Below, one piece after another: positions 8,424 through 18,476 of a stretch of DNA of 64,000 nucleotides. The notes below the pieces were generated by a model. That model had not been told where the DNA came from, made no database searches, and saw nothing but the letters and a program-made list of their open reading frames with translations. Source of the DNA: Phytohabitans suffuscus (lineage in GTDB: Bacteria; Actinomycetota; Actinomycetes; Mycobacteriales; Micromonosporaceae); the NCBI RefSeq assembly GCF_011764565.1, contig NZ_AP022871.1, forward strand, positions 8,122,320-8,186,319, in the 5' to 3' direction. Position 1 is the first letter of the stretch. Every line of letters starts with the position of its first letter. The translations under genes were made by a program, and so were the position numbers.

Positions 8424-9260
8424 ATGGACAGAACGTTCGCGGTGATCGGGCTGGGGGCGATGGGGCTGCCGGTCGTGCGGCACCTGCGCGCCGCCGGTGT
8501 ACCGGTGGTGGCCTGCGACCTCGACCCGGCGGCGGTCGCGGCGGCGGCCGACCTGCGCGCGCGGGTCGTGGCGAGCGCGGTGGCGGCGGCCCGTGGCGCG
8601 GAGGTGGTCGCGGTGTTCGTGCCGACCGACGACGACGTGCGCGCGGTCTGCCTCGGCCCGCGCGGCGCGCTGGCCGCCATGGCGCCCGGGTCGGTGCTGC
8701 TGCTCTGCTCGTCGCTGCGGCCGGACACCTGCGCGGAGATGGCCGCCGCCGCCCCGCCCGGCGTCGACGTGCTCGACGCGGCGCTGACCGGTGGCGTGCG
8801 CGGCGCCGAGGCGGGCCAGGTCAACCTGCTGGTCGGCGGCGATCCGGCGGTGCTGGAACGGATCCGGCCGCTGCTCGCGCCGTGGACGGTCGCCGTGCAC
8901 CACCTCGGGCCGCTCGGCGCCGGCCAGATCGGCAAGACCGCCAACAACCTCGTGCACTGGGCGCAGATCTCGGCCATCACCGAGGCGCTGGAGCTGGCCC
9001 GGCGGGCGGGCGTCCCGGTGCCGCTGCTGCGCCGCGCGCTCATGGACGGGCCGACCGACTCGCGGACGCTGCGCGAGCTGGACCAGATGCGGCTCACCTG
9101 GCACGCGAAGGATCTCGCCAACACGGCCGCCCTCGCCGAGCGCGTGGACCTGCCGGTACCGGTCGCCGACACGGCTCGTGCCGTCATGCGCACCATCGGT
9201 GTCGACGACGTCGCGCGGCTGCTAGCAGGCGGTCCGCTCCACCCCTTGCCCTCGGCGTAA
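8424..9260 (+). CDS. NAD(P)-dependent beta-hydroxyacid dehydrogenase (3-hydroxyisobutyrate dehydrogenase family)
   Basis: 278 residues from ATG 8424, with RBS GGGGAGG. The N-terminal Rossmann motif is VIGLGAMGLPVVRHL; DAALTGGVRGAEAGQVNLLVGG is the substrate-binding signature block of the family; GQIGKTANNLVHW holds the catalytic Lys and the Asn used by HIBDH, GarR and related enzymes. It oxidises or reduces a beta-hydroxy acid using NAD(P). In this setting it probably handles a hydroxy-acid intermediate of the aromatic pathway. The exact substrate is not predictable. No defects seen. Confidence 0.88.
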   Translation: MDRTFAVIGLGAMGLPVVRHLRAAGVPVVACDLDPAAVAAAADLRARVVASAVAAARGAEVVAVFVPTDDDVRAVCLGPRGALAAMAPGSVLLLCSSLRPDTCAEMAAAAPPGVDVLDAALTGGVRGAEAGQVNLLVGGDPAVLERIRPLLAPWTVAVHHLGPLGAGQIGKTANNLVHWAQISAITEALELARRAGVPVPLLRRALMDGPTDSRTLRELDQMRLTWHAKDLANTAALAERVDLPVPVADTARAVMRTIGVDDVARLLAGGPLHPLPSA

Positions 9261-9282
9261 CACTCCGGTAAAACTTGGGTTC

Positions 9283-9301
9283 AAAGGTTAGACCCTTAGT
9301 C
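9283..9301. promoter_or_regulatory. Island operator before the cupin/ABC importer genes
   Basis: AAAGGTTAGACCCTTAGTC; its complement GACTAAGGGTCTAACCTTT aligns with the sites at 5153, 23607 and 25849, and shares CTAAGGGTCT with 646-658. It lies 45 bases before GTG 9346 and would control the downstream run of cupin, ABC importer and MFS genes. Confidence 0.55.
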
Positions 9302-9345
9302 CAGGGACGTGTGTACTGCGGGTAAGGCCGATCTCGGGAGGAACC

Positions 9346-9965
9346 GTGCGCGACGACTACCTACCAGGCGTGATCTCCAGCGAGCAGCGTAACCGCGGCG
9401 CTTCGGAGATCGCGGCTCGTGACGAGTTCAATCGCAAGCATCCGCCGATCAAGGGCTTGTCGTGCCCCACGATCTGCGCAAGATGGAGCTCCCCGAGCGG
9501 CCGTGGCGCAACAACCGGGGCCACTGGTTCGACCTCGCGGACTACGAGGTCCTCAACGCGCACCTCGCCGAGCTGAAGCCGGGCGGCGCCTCCGTGCGCC
9601 ACCGCCACACCACCGAGGCCTACCTGTACATCGTGAAGGGCCACGGATACTCGCTCATCAACTACGACGACGACCCGATCGAGGCCGTGGAGTGGTCGGA
9701 GGGGACGCTCTTCGCACCGCCGCGCTGGGCCTGGCACCAGCACTTCAACCTCGACGAGGGCGACACGTCGCGCTACCTCGCCATCCAGGACACCGGCCTG
9801 CTGCGCACGATGCGGCTGCACAACATCGAGCGGCACGGCGTGCAGCTCAGCCCCGAGCAGGGCGCCGAGCTGCTGCGCGCGGCCGTCGAGCAGGGCACGG
9901 TGCACAACCACCACCACGACGGCACCTCGGTCGTCGAGCACGTCCGCCCCAAGGACGTCGACTGA
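9346..9965 (+). CDS. Single-domain cupin protein, one apparent frameshift
   Basis: GTG 9346 follows GGGAGGA. Frame one gives MRDDYLPGVISSEQRNRG to KHPPIKGLSCP; the next frame continues HDLRKMELPERPWRNNRGHW to the stop. Adding one C to CCCC at 9465-9468 gives about 206 residues reading KGLSCPHDLRK. The cupin core is LKPGGASVRHRHTTEAYLYI, with the HxH...E metal ligands, and PPRWAWHQHFN with the last His, so a mononuclear iron or manganese site is likely. C-terminal histidines (TVHNHHHDGTS) may add ligands. Cupins with this layout include ring-opening dioxygenases and non-catalytic sensors. It precedes the ABC importer by 55 bases. Confidence 0.75.
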
Positions 9966-10020
9966 CCCATCTCTCCGCGGCCATGCAGGCCCTCCCACCC
10001 CATCCCCCGCGGGAGCCGCA

Positions 10021-11157
10021 ATGCGTCAACTGTTACCGCTCCGCACATCGGTGGCCGCGGCCACCGCCCTTCTTCTCGCGGCCTGCGGCTCCTCGCCGAC
10101 CGCGTCGACCGGCGCCGCGGCCGCCGGCAGCAACGGCGCGGCCGGCGAGGCCGCCACCAGGGCGAAAGAGGTCTACGACCGCGTCAACGGGCTCACCGGT
10201 GAGCAGCGGCGCGAGACCCTCAAGGAGCTGGCCGAGAAGGAAGGCAAGCTCTCCATCTACACCTCGAACACCGACATGGACAAGCTCGTCGAGGGGTTCG
10301 AGGACGCGTACGACATCGAGGTCAGCGTCTACCGGGGCAACTCCGAGTCGGTGCTGCAGCGGATCCTCCAGGAGCAGAAGGCCGGCTACCTGGGCAACGA
10401 CTTCGTCGACACGAACGCCGGCGAGCTCAACATCCTGAACGCCGAGGGCCAGCTGTTCCCGTACGAGGGGGAGCTGCGCGACAAGGTGCGCGAGGAGGGG
10501 CGGGCGCGGGGCTGGACCGCCTCCCGCTTCAACGTCTTCGTCGTCGGGTGGAACACCGACAAGGTGAAGGACTCCGAGGTGCCCAGGACCTTCGAGGACC
10601 TCGCCGGTCCACAGTGGAAGGGCCGGGTCTCGATGGAGGTCGGCGACGTCGACTGGTTCGCCGCGATGTACAAGTACCACCTCGACCAGGGCGGGTCCGA
10701 GGCCGAGGTGCGCGACCTCTTCACGCGGATCGCGGCCAACTCGAAGGTCGCCAAGGGGCACACGACCCAGGGCGAGCTGCTCTCGGCCGGCCAGTTCGGG
10801 ATCACCGTCTCGTCGTACAGCCACACCGTCGACAAGGCGGCCGACAAGGGCGCGCCGGTCACCTGGCACCCCGCGTCGGGCCCGCCGATCCAGCCGATCG
10901 TGGTCCGCCCCAACGGGGTGGCGCTGATGAGGACGGCCACCAACCCGGCCGCCGCGATGCTCTTCGTCGACTGGGAGCTGACCGAGGGGCAGAAGATCCT
11001 CGCGGACGCGTTCCGGATCGGCTCCATCCCGCAGGGCGAGGACCCGCTCGCGGGCCTGCGCGTCATCAGCGTGCCCGAGCAGGAGCTGCTCGACGACCCC
11101 AAGAAGTGGGACACCCTCTACGCCGACATTCTCCGCTCCGGTCAGGAGATCAAATGA
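10021..11157 (+). CDS. ABC importer substrate-binding lipoprotein 1 (Fe3+/AEP-like family 1)
   Basis: 378 residues; signal peptide with lipobox LLLAACGS, so lipid-anchored outside the membrane. The mature part has LSIYTSNTDMDKLVEGFEDA, YRGNSESVLQRILQEQ, WKGRVSMEVGDVDWFAAMYK and KGHTTQGELLSAGQFGITV, the fold of extracellular solute-binding proteins near AfuA/FbpA and 2-aminoethylphosphonate binders. It is followed by a paralog with a four-base ATGA overlap, then permease and ATPase genes. In this catabolic setting the ligand may be an organic acid or a metal chelate and not free iron (inference). Confidence 0.88.
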   Translation: MRQLLPLRTSVAAATALLLAACGSSPTASTGAAAAGSNGAAGEAATRAKEVYDRVNGLTGEQRRETLKELAEKEGKLSIYTSNTDMDKLVEGFEDAYDIEVSVYRGNSESVLQRILQEQKAGYLGNDFVDTNAGELNILNAEGQLFPYEGELRDKVREEGRARGWTASRFNVFVVGWNTDKVKDSEVPRTFEDLAGPQWKGRVSMEVGDVDWFAAMYKYHLDQGGSEAEVRDLFTRIAANSKVAKGHTTQGELLSAGQFGITVSSYSHTVDKAADKGAPVTWHPASGPPIQPIVVRPNGVALMRTATNPAAAMLFVDWELTEGQKILADAFRIGSIPQGEDPLAGLRVISVPEQELLDDPKKWDTLYADILRSGQEIK

Positions 11158-12263
11158 AGACGCCAGCGCGGTTGCTCGCCGCCGGCCTGGCCGGCGTACT
11201 CGTACTGGGCGGCTGCGGCGGATCGCCGACGGCCGGTGGTGGGCAGCGGGCGGGCGACGGCGAGCCGACCGCCGCCGAGAAGCTCTACGCCGAGGTCGGT
11301 GCGCTCACCGGCCAGGCCCGCCGGGACAGGCTCGTCGAGCTGGCCGCCAAGGAAGGCACGCTCGACCTGTACACGTCGATGACCAGCGACGTGGCCGACG
11401 TGATCACCGGGGCGTTCACCGACGCCTTCGACGTCGAGGTCAACCTCTACCGCGCCGGGTCGGAGACCGTGCTCCAGCGCATCCTGCAGGAGAACGGGGC
11501 CAGGTTCCAGGGCAACGACGTGGTGGAGACCAACGCCAACGAGCTGTTCGCGCTCAACACCGAAGGGCTGCTGGCCACGTACGGCGGGGCCCGGCGCGAC
11601 CTGGTGCCGGAGGCGGGCCGCTTCGAGGGCTGGACGGCCACCCGCTTCAACCTCTTCACCCCCAGCTGGAACACCAAGCTGGTGCCGGCCGGGCAGCAGC
11701 CCAAGACCTGGGAGGAGCTGGCCGACCCGAAGTGGGACGGCAAGCTCTCGCTGGAGGTCGGCGACTACGACTGGTACCTGACGCTCTACGAGTACTGGAA
11801 GAAGCAGGGCAGGAGCACGGAGGAGATCGACCGGATCTTCACCGGCATGGCCGGCGGTGCGAAGATCGCCAAAGGCCACACGGTACAGGGCGAGCTGCTC
11901 TCCGCCGGGCAGTTCTCCGTGGTCGCGTCCAACTACTCGTACATCGTCGAGCGCGCCAAGCAGAAGGGCGCGCCCGTCGACTACCTGCCGTTCGTGCAGC
12001 CGGTGATCGCGCGGCCGAACGGGTTCGGGCTGATGAAGAGCGCCAAGCACCCGGCCGCCGCGATGCTCTTCGCCGACTGGATGCTCGAAGAGGGCCAGCA
12101 GCTGCTCGCGGACGAGGGCCTCACCCCGGCCATCGCCGGCGCGGACGACCCGCTCAAGGGCGTCGAGATCATCCCGATCGACGTGAAGCTGCTGATCGAG
12201 CAGGGCGACGAGTGGAACAAGCGGTACAACACCGTCGTGTCGACGGGCGAACAGGTCAAGTGA
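11154..12263 (+). CDS. ABC importer substrate-binding lipoprotein 2, paralog of the preceding gene
   Basis: 369 residues with lipobox VLVLGGCGG. It parallels its upstream neighbour block by block: LDLYTSMTSDVADVI, YRAGSETVLQRILQENGA, WDGKLSLEVGDYDWYLTLYE, AKGHTVQGELLSAGQFSVV and HPAAAMLFADWMLEEGQ. The two look like a tandem duplication that has diverged; ligand-contact regions differ (FVQPVIARPNGFG here against IQPIVVRPNGVA upstream). Two binding proteins sharing one permease would widen the range of ligands. Translationally coupled by ATGA. Confidence 0.88.
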   Translation: MKTPARLLAAGLAGVLVLGGCGGSPTAGGGQRAGDGEPTAAEKLYAEVGALTGQARRDRLVELAAKEGTLDLYTSMTSDVADVITGAFTDAFDVEVNLYRAGSETVLQRILQENGARFQGNDVVETNANELFALNTEGLLATYGGARRDLVPEAGRFEGWTATRFNLFTPSWNTKLVPAGQQPKTWEELADPKWDGKLSLEVGDYDWYLTLYEYWKKQGRSTEEIDRIFTGMAGGAKIAKGHTVQGELLSAGQFSVVASNYSYIVERAKQKGAPVDYLPFVQPVIARPNGFGLMKSAKHPAAAMLFADWMLEEGQQLLADEGLTPAIAGADDPLKGVEIIPIDVKLLIEQGDEWNKRYNTVVSTGEQVK

Positions 12264-12324
12264 GCGCATTGGGAGGTGTGGCGCCGCCGGTGGTGGCGCC
12301 ACACCGCCGGCGAAAGGTGAACGA

Positions 12325-14052
12325 ATGACCACCGCAGCGCCCGTCGTCCGGGCCGCCGAGCCGGTGGCGGCCGCGCGGCGACGCCGTTGGCTGCCCACCC
12401 CAAGCTCGTCATCATCGTCGCGGTCGCGGGCGTGATCGGATACCTCGCGCTCGTCCCGCTCTACTACCTGCTCTGGGGCACCTTCTTCGACGACGCGGGC
12501 TTCACCCTCGACGGCTTCGCCCGCGCGTACGGGGACAGCCAGATCGGCAGCCTGGTCCTCAACTCGCTGTGGTTCGCGGTCGGCTCGGCGGTGCTCTCGC
12601 TCGTCGTCGGCACCGCGCTGGCGTACCTCAACGTGCGCACCGACGTGCCGTTCAAGGGCTGTTCTTCGCCGCCTCGATCATCCCGCTGATCATCCCCGGC
12701 ATCCTGTACACGATCTCCTGGATCTTCCTGGCCAGCCCGGACATCGGCCTGCTCAACCGGGCGGTCGAGCCGGTGCTCGGACCGGGCTTCTTCGACGTGT
12801 TCACGATCTGGGGATGATCTGGGTCGAGGGGCTGCACCTGTCGCCGATCGTCTTCCTGCTGATGGTGGCCGCGTTCCGGTCGATGGACCCGTCGCTGGAG
12901 GAGTCCGCGCTGATGTGCGGCGCCAGCCGGTGGCAGGTCTTCCGCAAGATCACCGCGCCGCTCACCCGGCCGGCGATCATCGCGGCGGTGCTCATCATGA
13001 CGGTGCGCAGCCTGGAGAGCTTCGAGGTGCCGGCGCTGCTCGGCCTGCAGAACGGCATCTACGTCTTCACCAGCCGCATCTACTTCGTGCTCCGCACCTA
13101 CCCGCCGGACCTCGCGGCGGCCGGCTCGCTGGCGATCGGGCTGCTGGTGCTCGCGATGATCGGCGTGGCCATCTCGCACCTCGCGGGGCGGTCGGGAAAG
13201 ACGTTCCAGACCGTGACCGGCAAGGGCTTCCGCCCGCGCCCGATGGAGCTGGGCCGGTGGCGGCCGGTCACCGGCGCGGTCATCCTGCTCTACTTCTTCT
13301 TCACCGTCGTGGCGCCGCTGTGCGTGCTGCTCTACACGTCGCTGCTGAAGTTCTACCAGCCGCCGTCGCTGGACGCGTTCCGCTCGATGACGCTCGAGAA
13401 CTACCGCGAGCTGCTGGAGCTGTCGCAGGCCGGTACCGCGCTGAAGAACTCGCTCTTTCTCGGCATCGCCTCGGCCACGCTCGTGATGGCCGGCATGGCG
13501 GTCGCCGCCTGGATCGTGGTGCGGTCGCGGATCCCCGGGCGCGGGCTGATCGACCAGTTCGCCTTCGTGCCGCTGGTCATCCCCGGCCTGGTGCTCGGCC
13601 TCGCGCTGTCCTTCGTGTACCTGCGCAGCCCGGTCCCCATCTACGGCACCATCTTCATCCTGCTGATCGCCTACTGCACCCGCTACATGCCGTACGGGAT
13701 GCGCTACGCGGTCACCTCGATGCACCAGATCTCCGCCGAGCTGGAGGAGAGCGCGCAGGTCAGCGGCGCGAGCTGGTGGCAGACGTTCCGGCGGGTGCTG
13801 CTGCCGCTGCTCTCACCCGGCCTGCTCGCCGGCTGGATCTACATCCTCGTGGTCTCGTTCCGCGAGCTGTCGAGCTCGATCCTGCTCTACAGCCCCGGCA
13901 ACGAGGTCCTCTCCATCCTCATCTTCGAGCAGTACGAGAACGGCCAGTTCCCGGTCCTGTCGGCGCTCGGCGTCGTCATGGTCCTCACGCTCGTCGTGCT
14001 CGTCACCGTCGCGTACAAGCTCGGCGCCAAGGTCGGGCTCAAGCAGGACTGA
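12325..14052 (+). CDS. ABC importer permease with two fused transmembrane domains, three apparent frameshifts
   Basis: FbpB-type permease of about 575 residues whose frame is broken three times. From ATG 12325 (AAAGGTG upstream) the order is MTTAAPVVRAAEPVAAARRR, then LVIIVAVAGVIGYLALVPL, then LFFAASIIPLIIPGILYTI, then MIWVEGLHLSPIVFLLMVAA to GLKQD. Adding C at CCCC 12398-12401, G at GGG 12656-12658 and G at GGGG 12810-12813 restores one frame. Both halves carry the EAA loop (EESALMCGASRWQVFRKI and EESAQVSGASWWQTFRRV), showing the two-domain layout. Three losses in one gene strongly suggest base-calling error. Partner of the lipoproteins upstream and the ATPase downstream. Confidence 0.83.
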
Positions 14053-14079
14053 CCGCCGCCGACTCCGGGAGGGCACCCC

Positions 14080-15226
<1,147 letters not shown>

Positions 15227-15234
<8 letters not shown>

Positions 15235-16450
15235 GCTGCTGCGCAACCGGGACTTCGCGCTCTACTGGGCCGCCGTCGTCCTCAGCCAGATCGGCACCCG
15301 CGGCACCGTCGCGGCCAACTTCTTCCAGGTGTACGAGCTGACCGGCTCGATCGCGTACACCGGCCTGGTCGGCGCCGCGCAGGCCGTAGCGCTGCTCGTG
15401 CTCAGCCCGCTGGGCGGCGCGCTGGCCGACCGCGTCGACCGCCGGCGCCTGCTCCAGGCCGCGCAGGCCGTCGCGCTCGTGGTGGCCGCGGTCCTGGCCT
15501 GGCTCACGCTCACCGGCCACGCCCAGGCCTGGCACGTGGTGCTCTCGGTGGTGCTGACCACGGCGGCGGCGACGTTCGACCAGCCCGCGCGGCAGGCGCT
15601 GATCCCGGCGCTGGTGCCCCGCGAGCAGATCGGCCAGGCCATCGCGCTGCTCAACCCCTCGCGCGAGCTGGCCATCCTGGTCGGGCCGCTGACCGCCGGG
15701 CTGCTCATCACGGTGCAGGGCCCCGGCCTGATGTACGCGGCCGACGCGGTCACCTATCTCGTCCTGGTCGCCGCGCTGGCCGTGATGCGCATCCCGCGCT
15801 TCGTGCCGTCCGGCCCGCCCCGCTCGGTCTTCGGGTCCATCGTGGAGGGGGCGCGGTACATCAAGCACCGGCCCCTCATCTACAACCTGATGGCCCTCGA
15901 CCTGTCCGCGACCGTCTTCAGCGCGTACCGGGTGCTGCTGCCCGCCCTGGCGGTCGACGTGCTGCACGTGGGCTCCACCGGCTACGGCGTGCTGTCCAGC
16001 GCACCGTCCGCCGGCGCGCTGCTGGCCACGTACTCCGTCTTCCGCACCGTGCAACGCAGCCGCCGCCAGGGCAGGGTGCTGCTCGGCGCGACCGCCCTGT
16101 ACGGCGTGGCCGCGCTCCTGCTCGCCCACGCCCCGTTCTTCGCGCTCGCGGTCGGCGCGGCGCTGCTGCTGGGCGCCTTCGACGCGATGGCCACGACGAT
16201 CCGCCACGCCGCCGTCCAGATCGACACCCCGGACGACATCCGCGGCCGGGTGACGGCTTTCTACCAGATGTCGTCGCGCGGCGGCCCGGCGATCGGCGAC
16301 GTGGTGGTGGGCGCGTTCGCCGGCGCGGTCGGCCCGGTGGTGGCGCTGAGCGCGGGCGCGCTGGCCCCGATGCTCGTCGCCGGCTGGTTCTGGAGCCGGC
16401 GGAATGTGGTCCGCGCCTACTCCGGCGCGGTCGAGCCGGCCCCGACCTGA
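15227..16450 (+). CDS. MFS transporter (MFS_3) coupled to the ABC importer operon
   Basis: 407 residues, TTG start at 15227 inside the ATPase gene. About 12 membrane helices; motif A is GGALADRVDRRRLL, and the TFDQPARQALIPALV segment is shared with the MFS carrier at 7059. Being the last gene of the cupin-importer operon, it may export a toxic intermediate or by-product. Substrate unknown. A perfect palindrome begins at its stop codon and probably ends the transcript. Confidence 0.85.
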
Positions 16451-16470
16451 CCCCCGGCGCCGGGGGTCAG
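16447..16470. terminator. Bidirectional hairpin terminator
   Basis: A 24-bp perfect palindrome (CTGACCCCCGGC and its complement) begins at the MFS stop codon. It lies between convergent operons, with no T-run, as is common in actinobacteria. Confidence 0.7.
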
Positions 16471-16651
16471 GCGGCGGCCAGCCCGCTGAGCGCGGGCGCC
16501 CCCACGCCGGTCTCCAGCTCCGGTGCCGCGCCGTACGGGAGCTGTACGACATGCGGCGACCGGGCCGATGGGACAACCCCGCGGCGCGCGGTCGGATCGC
16601 CGACGCTGTCCTGGATCCGGCAGTGTGCTCTCTACAGTGGACAGGTCAGGT

Positions 16652-18415
16652 TCACTTCGGCTGGCAGACCACGTCGACGAGCGCGGGCAGGCCGGTGCCG
16701 AGCACGTGGTCGGCGGCCTCGCGGACGGTGTCGCGCACGCGCTCGGGGTCGGTGACCGGTCCCCTGGCCCACCAGCCGAAGCCGCGCGCCACCGCCGCGA
16801 AGTCCGGTGCCGGGTCGTCGATGGCCATGCCGATGGCGGCCCGCTCCATCGGGGTGCCGCGCTGGCGGGCCAGGCGCTCCTGGTGCTCCCAGTCGTTGTA
16901 GTAGGCGCGGTTGTTGAACATGACCACGAGCAGCGGGAGCCGGTAGCGGGCCGCGACCCAGAGGGCGCCGGCGTCGAACATCAGGTCGCCGTCCGGCTGC
17001 AGGTCGACCACGAGACGGCCGGTGCCCTTGTGGGCCAGCGCGACGCCGAGCGAGATGCCGATCTGCGTGGCGGTGCCGAGCTGGCGGCCGGGATGCCGGT
17101 ACGGGCGGTCGAAGTCCCAGGTGCGCAGCGCCCACTGCGCGGCGGTGCCGGCGGTGAGCACCCAGTCGTGCTCGCGGACCACCTCCCACACCTCGGCCGC
17201 GAGCCGCGCCGTCGAGACGGGGGAGTCCGCGGCGCGGGCGGCCGCCAGCGTGCGCCACGAGTCCCATGTGGACGTGTGCAGGTCGCGGAGGCGTTCGCGC
17301 CACGACGACCGGGACGCGGCCCGCGACGGGCCGTCGCCGGCGACGATCCGGCGGCACCGCGCCAGCAGCGGCGGCAGCGCGACCGCCGTGTCGGCGGTGA
17401 CCTGCAGGTCGGTGGCGGCCAGCTCCGCGTAGTCCTCGCTCCACGACGAGATGCCCACGTCGTTGAAGCCGAGGTCGAGCACCGTGCAGCCGGGCGCCAG
17501 CCGGGACGTGATCCGCCGGGTGGCGGAGTCGAGCCGCCGCGTGGCCTTGCCCATGTCCTTGACGTCGACGAAGAGCACGCAGTCGGCCTCTTCCAGCGCC
17601 GCCGAGCCGGTCACGTTGAGCGGGTGCCGGTTGGGGAAGTTGAGCCGCCAGTGGGTCTCGACCGCGCCGATCCCCACCGTCTCGGCCAGCTCGACGAGCG
17701 TGCCGAAGGCGGCCGGGTCGCGCCCCGGGTAGCCCAGGACCATGACCGGGCGCCGCGCGCCGCAGAGCCGCTCGGCGAGGGCCCGCAGCGCCGCCGGCTC
17801 GGGCGCCAGACCGGACGGCACGGCCGCGAGCCGGTGCAGCTCGTCGAGGGGTACCGGCGTGCCGACCCGGTCCTCCTGCAGCCCCGCGTCCAGCGCCACG
17901 TACACCGGCCCGCGCGGCTCCTCCAGGGCGATCCGGTGGGCCCGGGCCAGCACCGCCGGCACCGAGGCGAGCGAGCGCGGCTCGTGGTCCCACTTGGTGT
18001 ACGCCCGGACCGCCTCGCCCTGCACGTTCGCCGAGTGGATCCAGTCGATGTTGGGGCGGCGGCGGGCGTGGTCGGCCGGGCCGGAGCCGCCGAGCACGAG
18101 CACCGGGCAGCGGTCGATGTACGCGTAGTAGACGCCCATCGTGCCGTGCAGCAGCCCGACCAGGTCGTGCAGCACCACCGCCATGGGCCTGCCGGTGGCC
18201 TTGGCGTACCCGTGCGCCACCCCCATCGCGATCTTCTCGTGTGGACACTCGATCATCGTGATCTCGTCGCCGCCGTAGTTGACGAGCGAGTCGTGCAGCC
18301 CGCGGAACGACGAGCCGGGGTTGAGCGCCACGTACGGCAGGCCGAGCCGGCGCAGCACGTCGACCATCACGTCCGAGCCCCAGACCGGCTCCCCGTACGG
18401 CGCGTGGTTCACCAC
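16652..18415 (-). CDS. Thiamine-diphosphate enzyme 1 (benzoylformate decarboxylase/acetolactate synthase family)
   Basis: 587 residues. The N-terminal PYR domain holds LNPGSSFRGLHDSLVNYGGD and ECPHEKIAMGVAHGYAKATG, with the catalytic Glu at the start of that block. The central domain follows, then the PP domain with LQPDGDLMFDAGALWVAARY...VMFNNRAYYND, the GDG-to-NN motif that binds Mg-ThDP. The family decarboxylates or ligates 2-oxo acids. Pairing with an aldehyde dehydrogenase 61 bases upstream suggests 2-oxo acid to aldehyde to acid, as in mandelate catabolism (MdlC/MdlD). The start is GTG 18415; the adjacent GTG 18412 is equally possible. Substrate unknown. Confidence 0.85.
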   Translation of the reverse strand: MVNHAPYGEPVWGSDVMVDVLRRLGLPYVALNPGSSFRGLHDSLVNYGGDEITMIECPHEKIAMGVAHGYAKATGRPMAVVLHDLVGLLHGTMGVYYAYIDRCPVLVLGGSGPADHARRRPNIDWIHSANVQGEAVRAYTKWDHEPRSLASVPAVLARAHRIALEEPRGPVYVALDAGLQEDRVGTPVPLDELHRLAAVPSGLAPEPAALRALAERLCGARRPVMVLGYPGRDPAAFGTLVELAETVGIGAVETHWRLNFPNRHPLNVTGSAALEEADCVLFVDVKDMGKATRRLDSATRRITSRLAPGCTVLDLGFNDVGISSWSEDYAELAATDLQVTADTAVALPPLLARCRRIVAGDGPSRAASRSSWRERLRDLHTSTWDSWRTLAAARAADSPVSTARLAAEVWEVVREHDWVLTAGTAAQWALRTWDFDRPYRHPGRQLGTATQIGISLGVALAHKGTGRLVVDLQPDGDLMFDAGALWVAARYRLPLLVVMFNNRAYYNDWEHQERLARQRGTPMERAAIGMAIDDPAPDFAAVARGFGWWARGPVTDPERVRDTVREAADHVLGTGLPALVDVVCQPK

Positions 18416-18476
18416 CGGGCCCGCCTCTCGCCCGCGCCGCGGAGCCCGGTCGCCGGCGCTGCTTGCCTCCTCGCGC

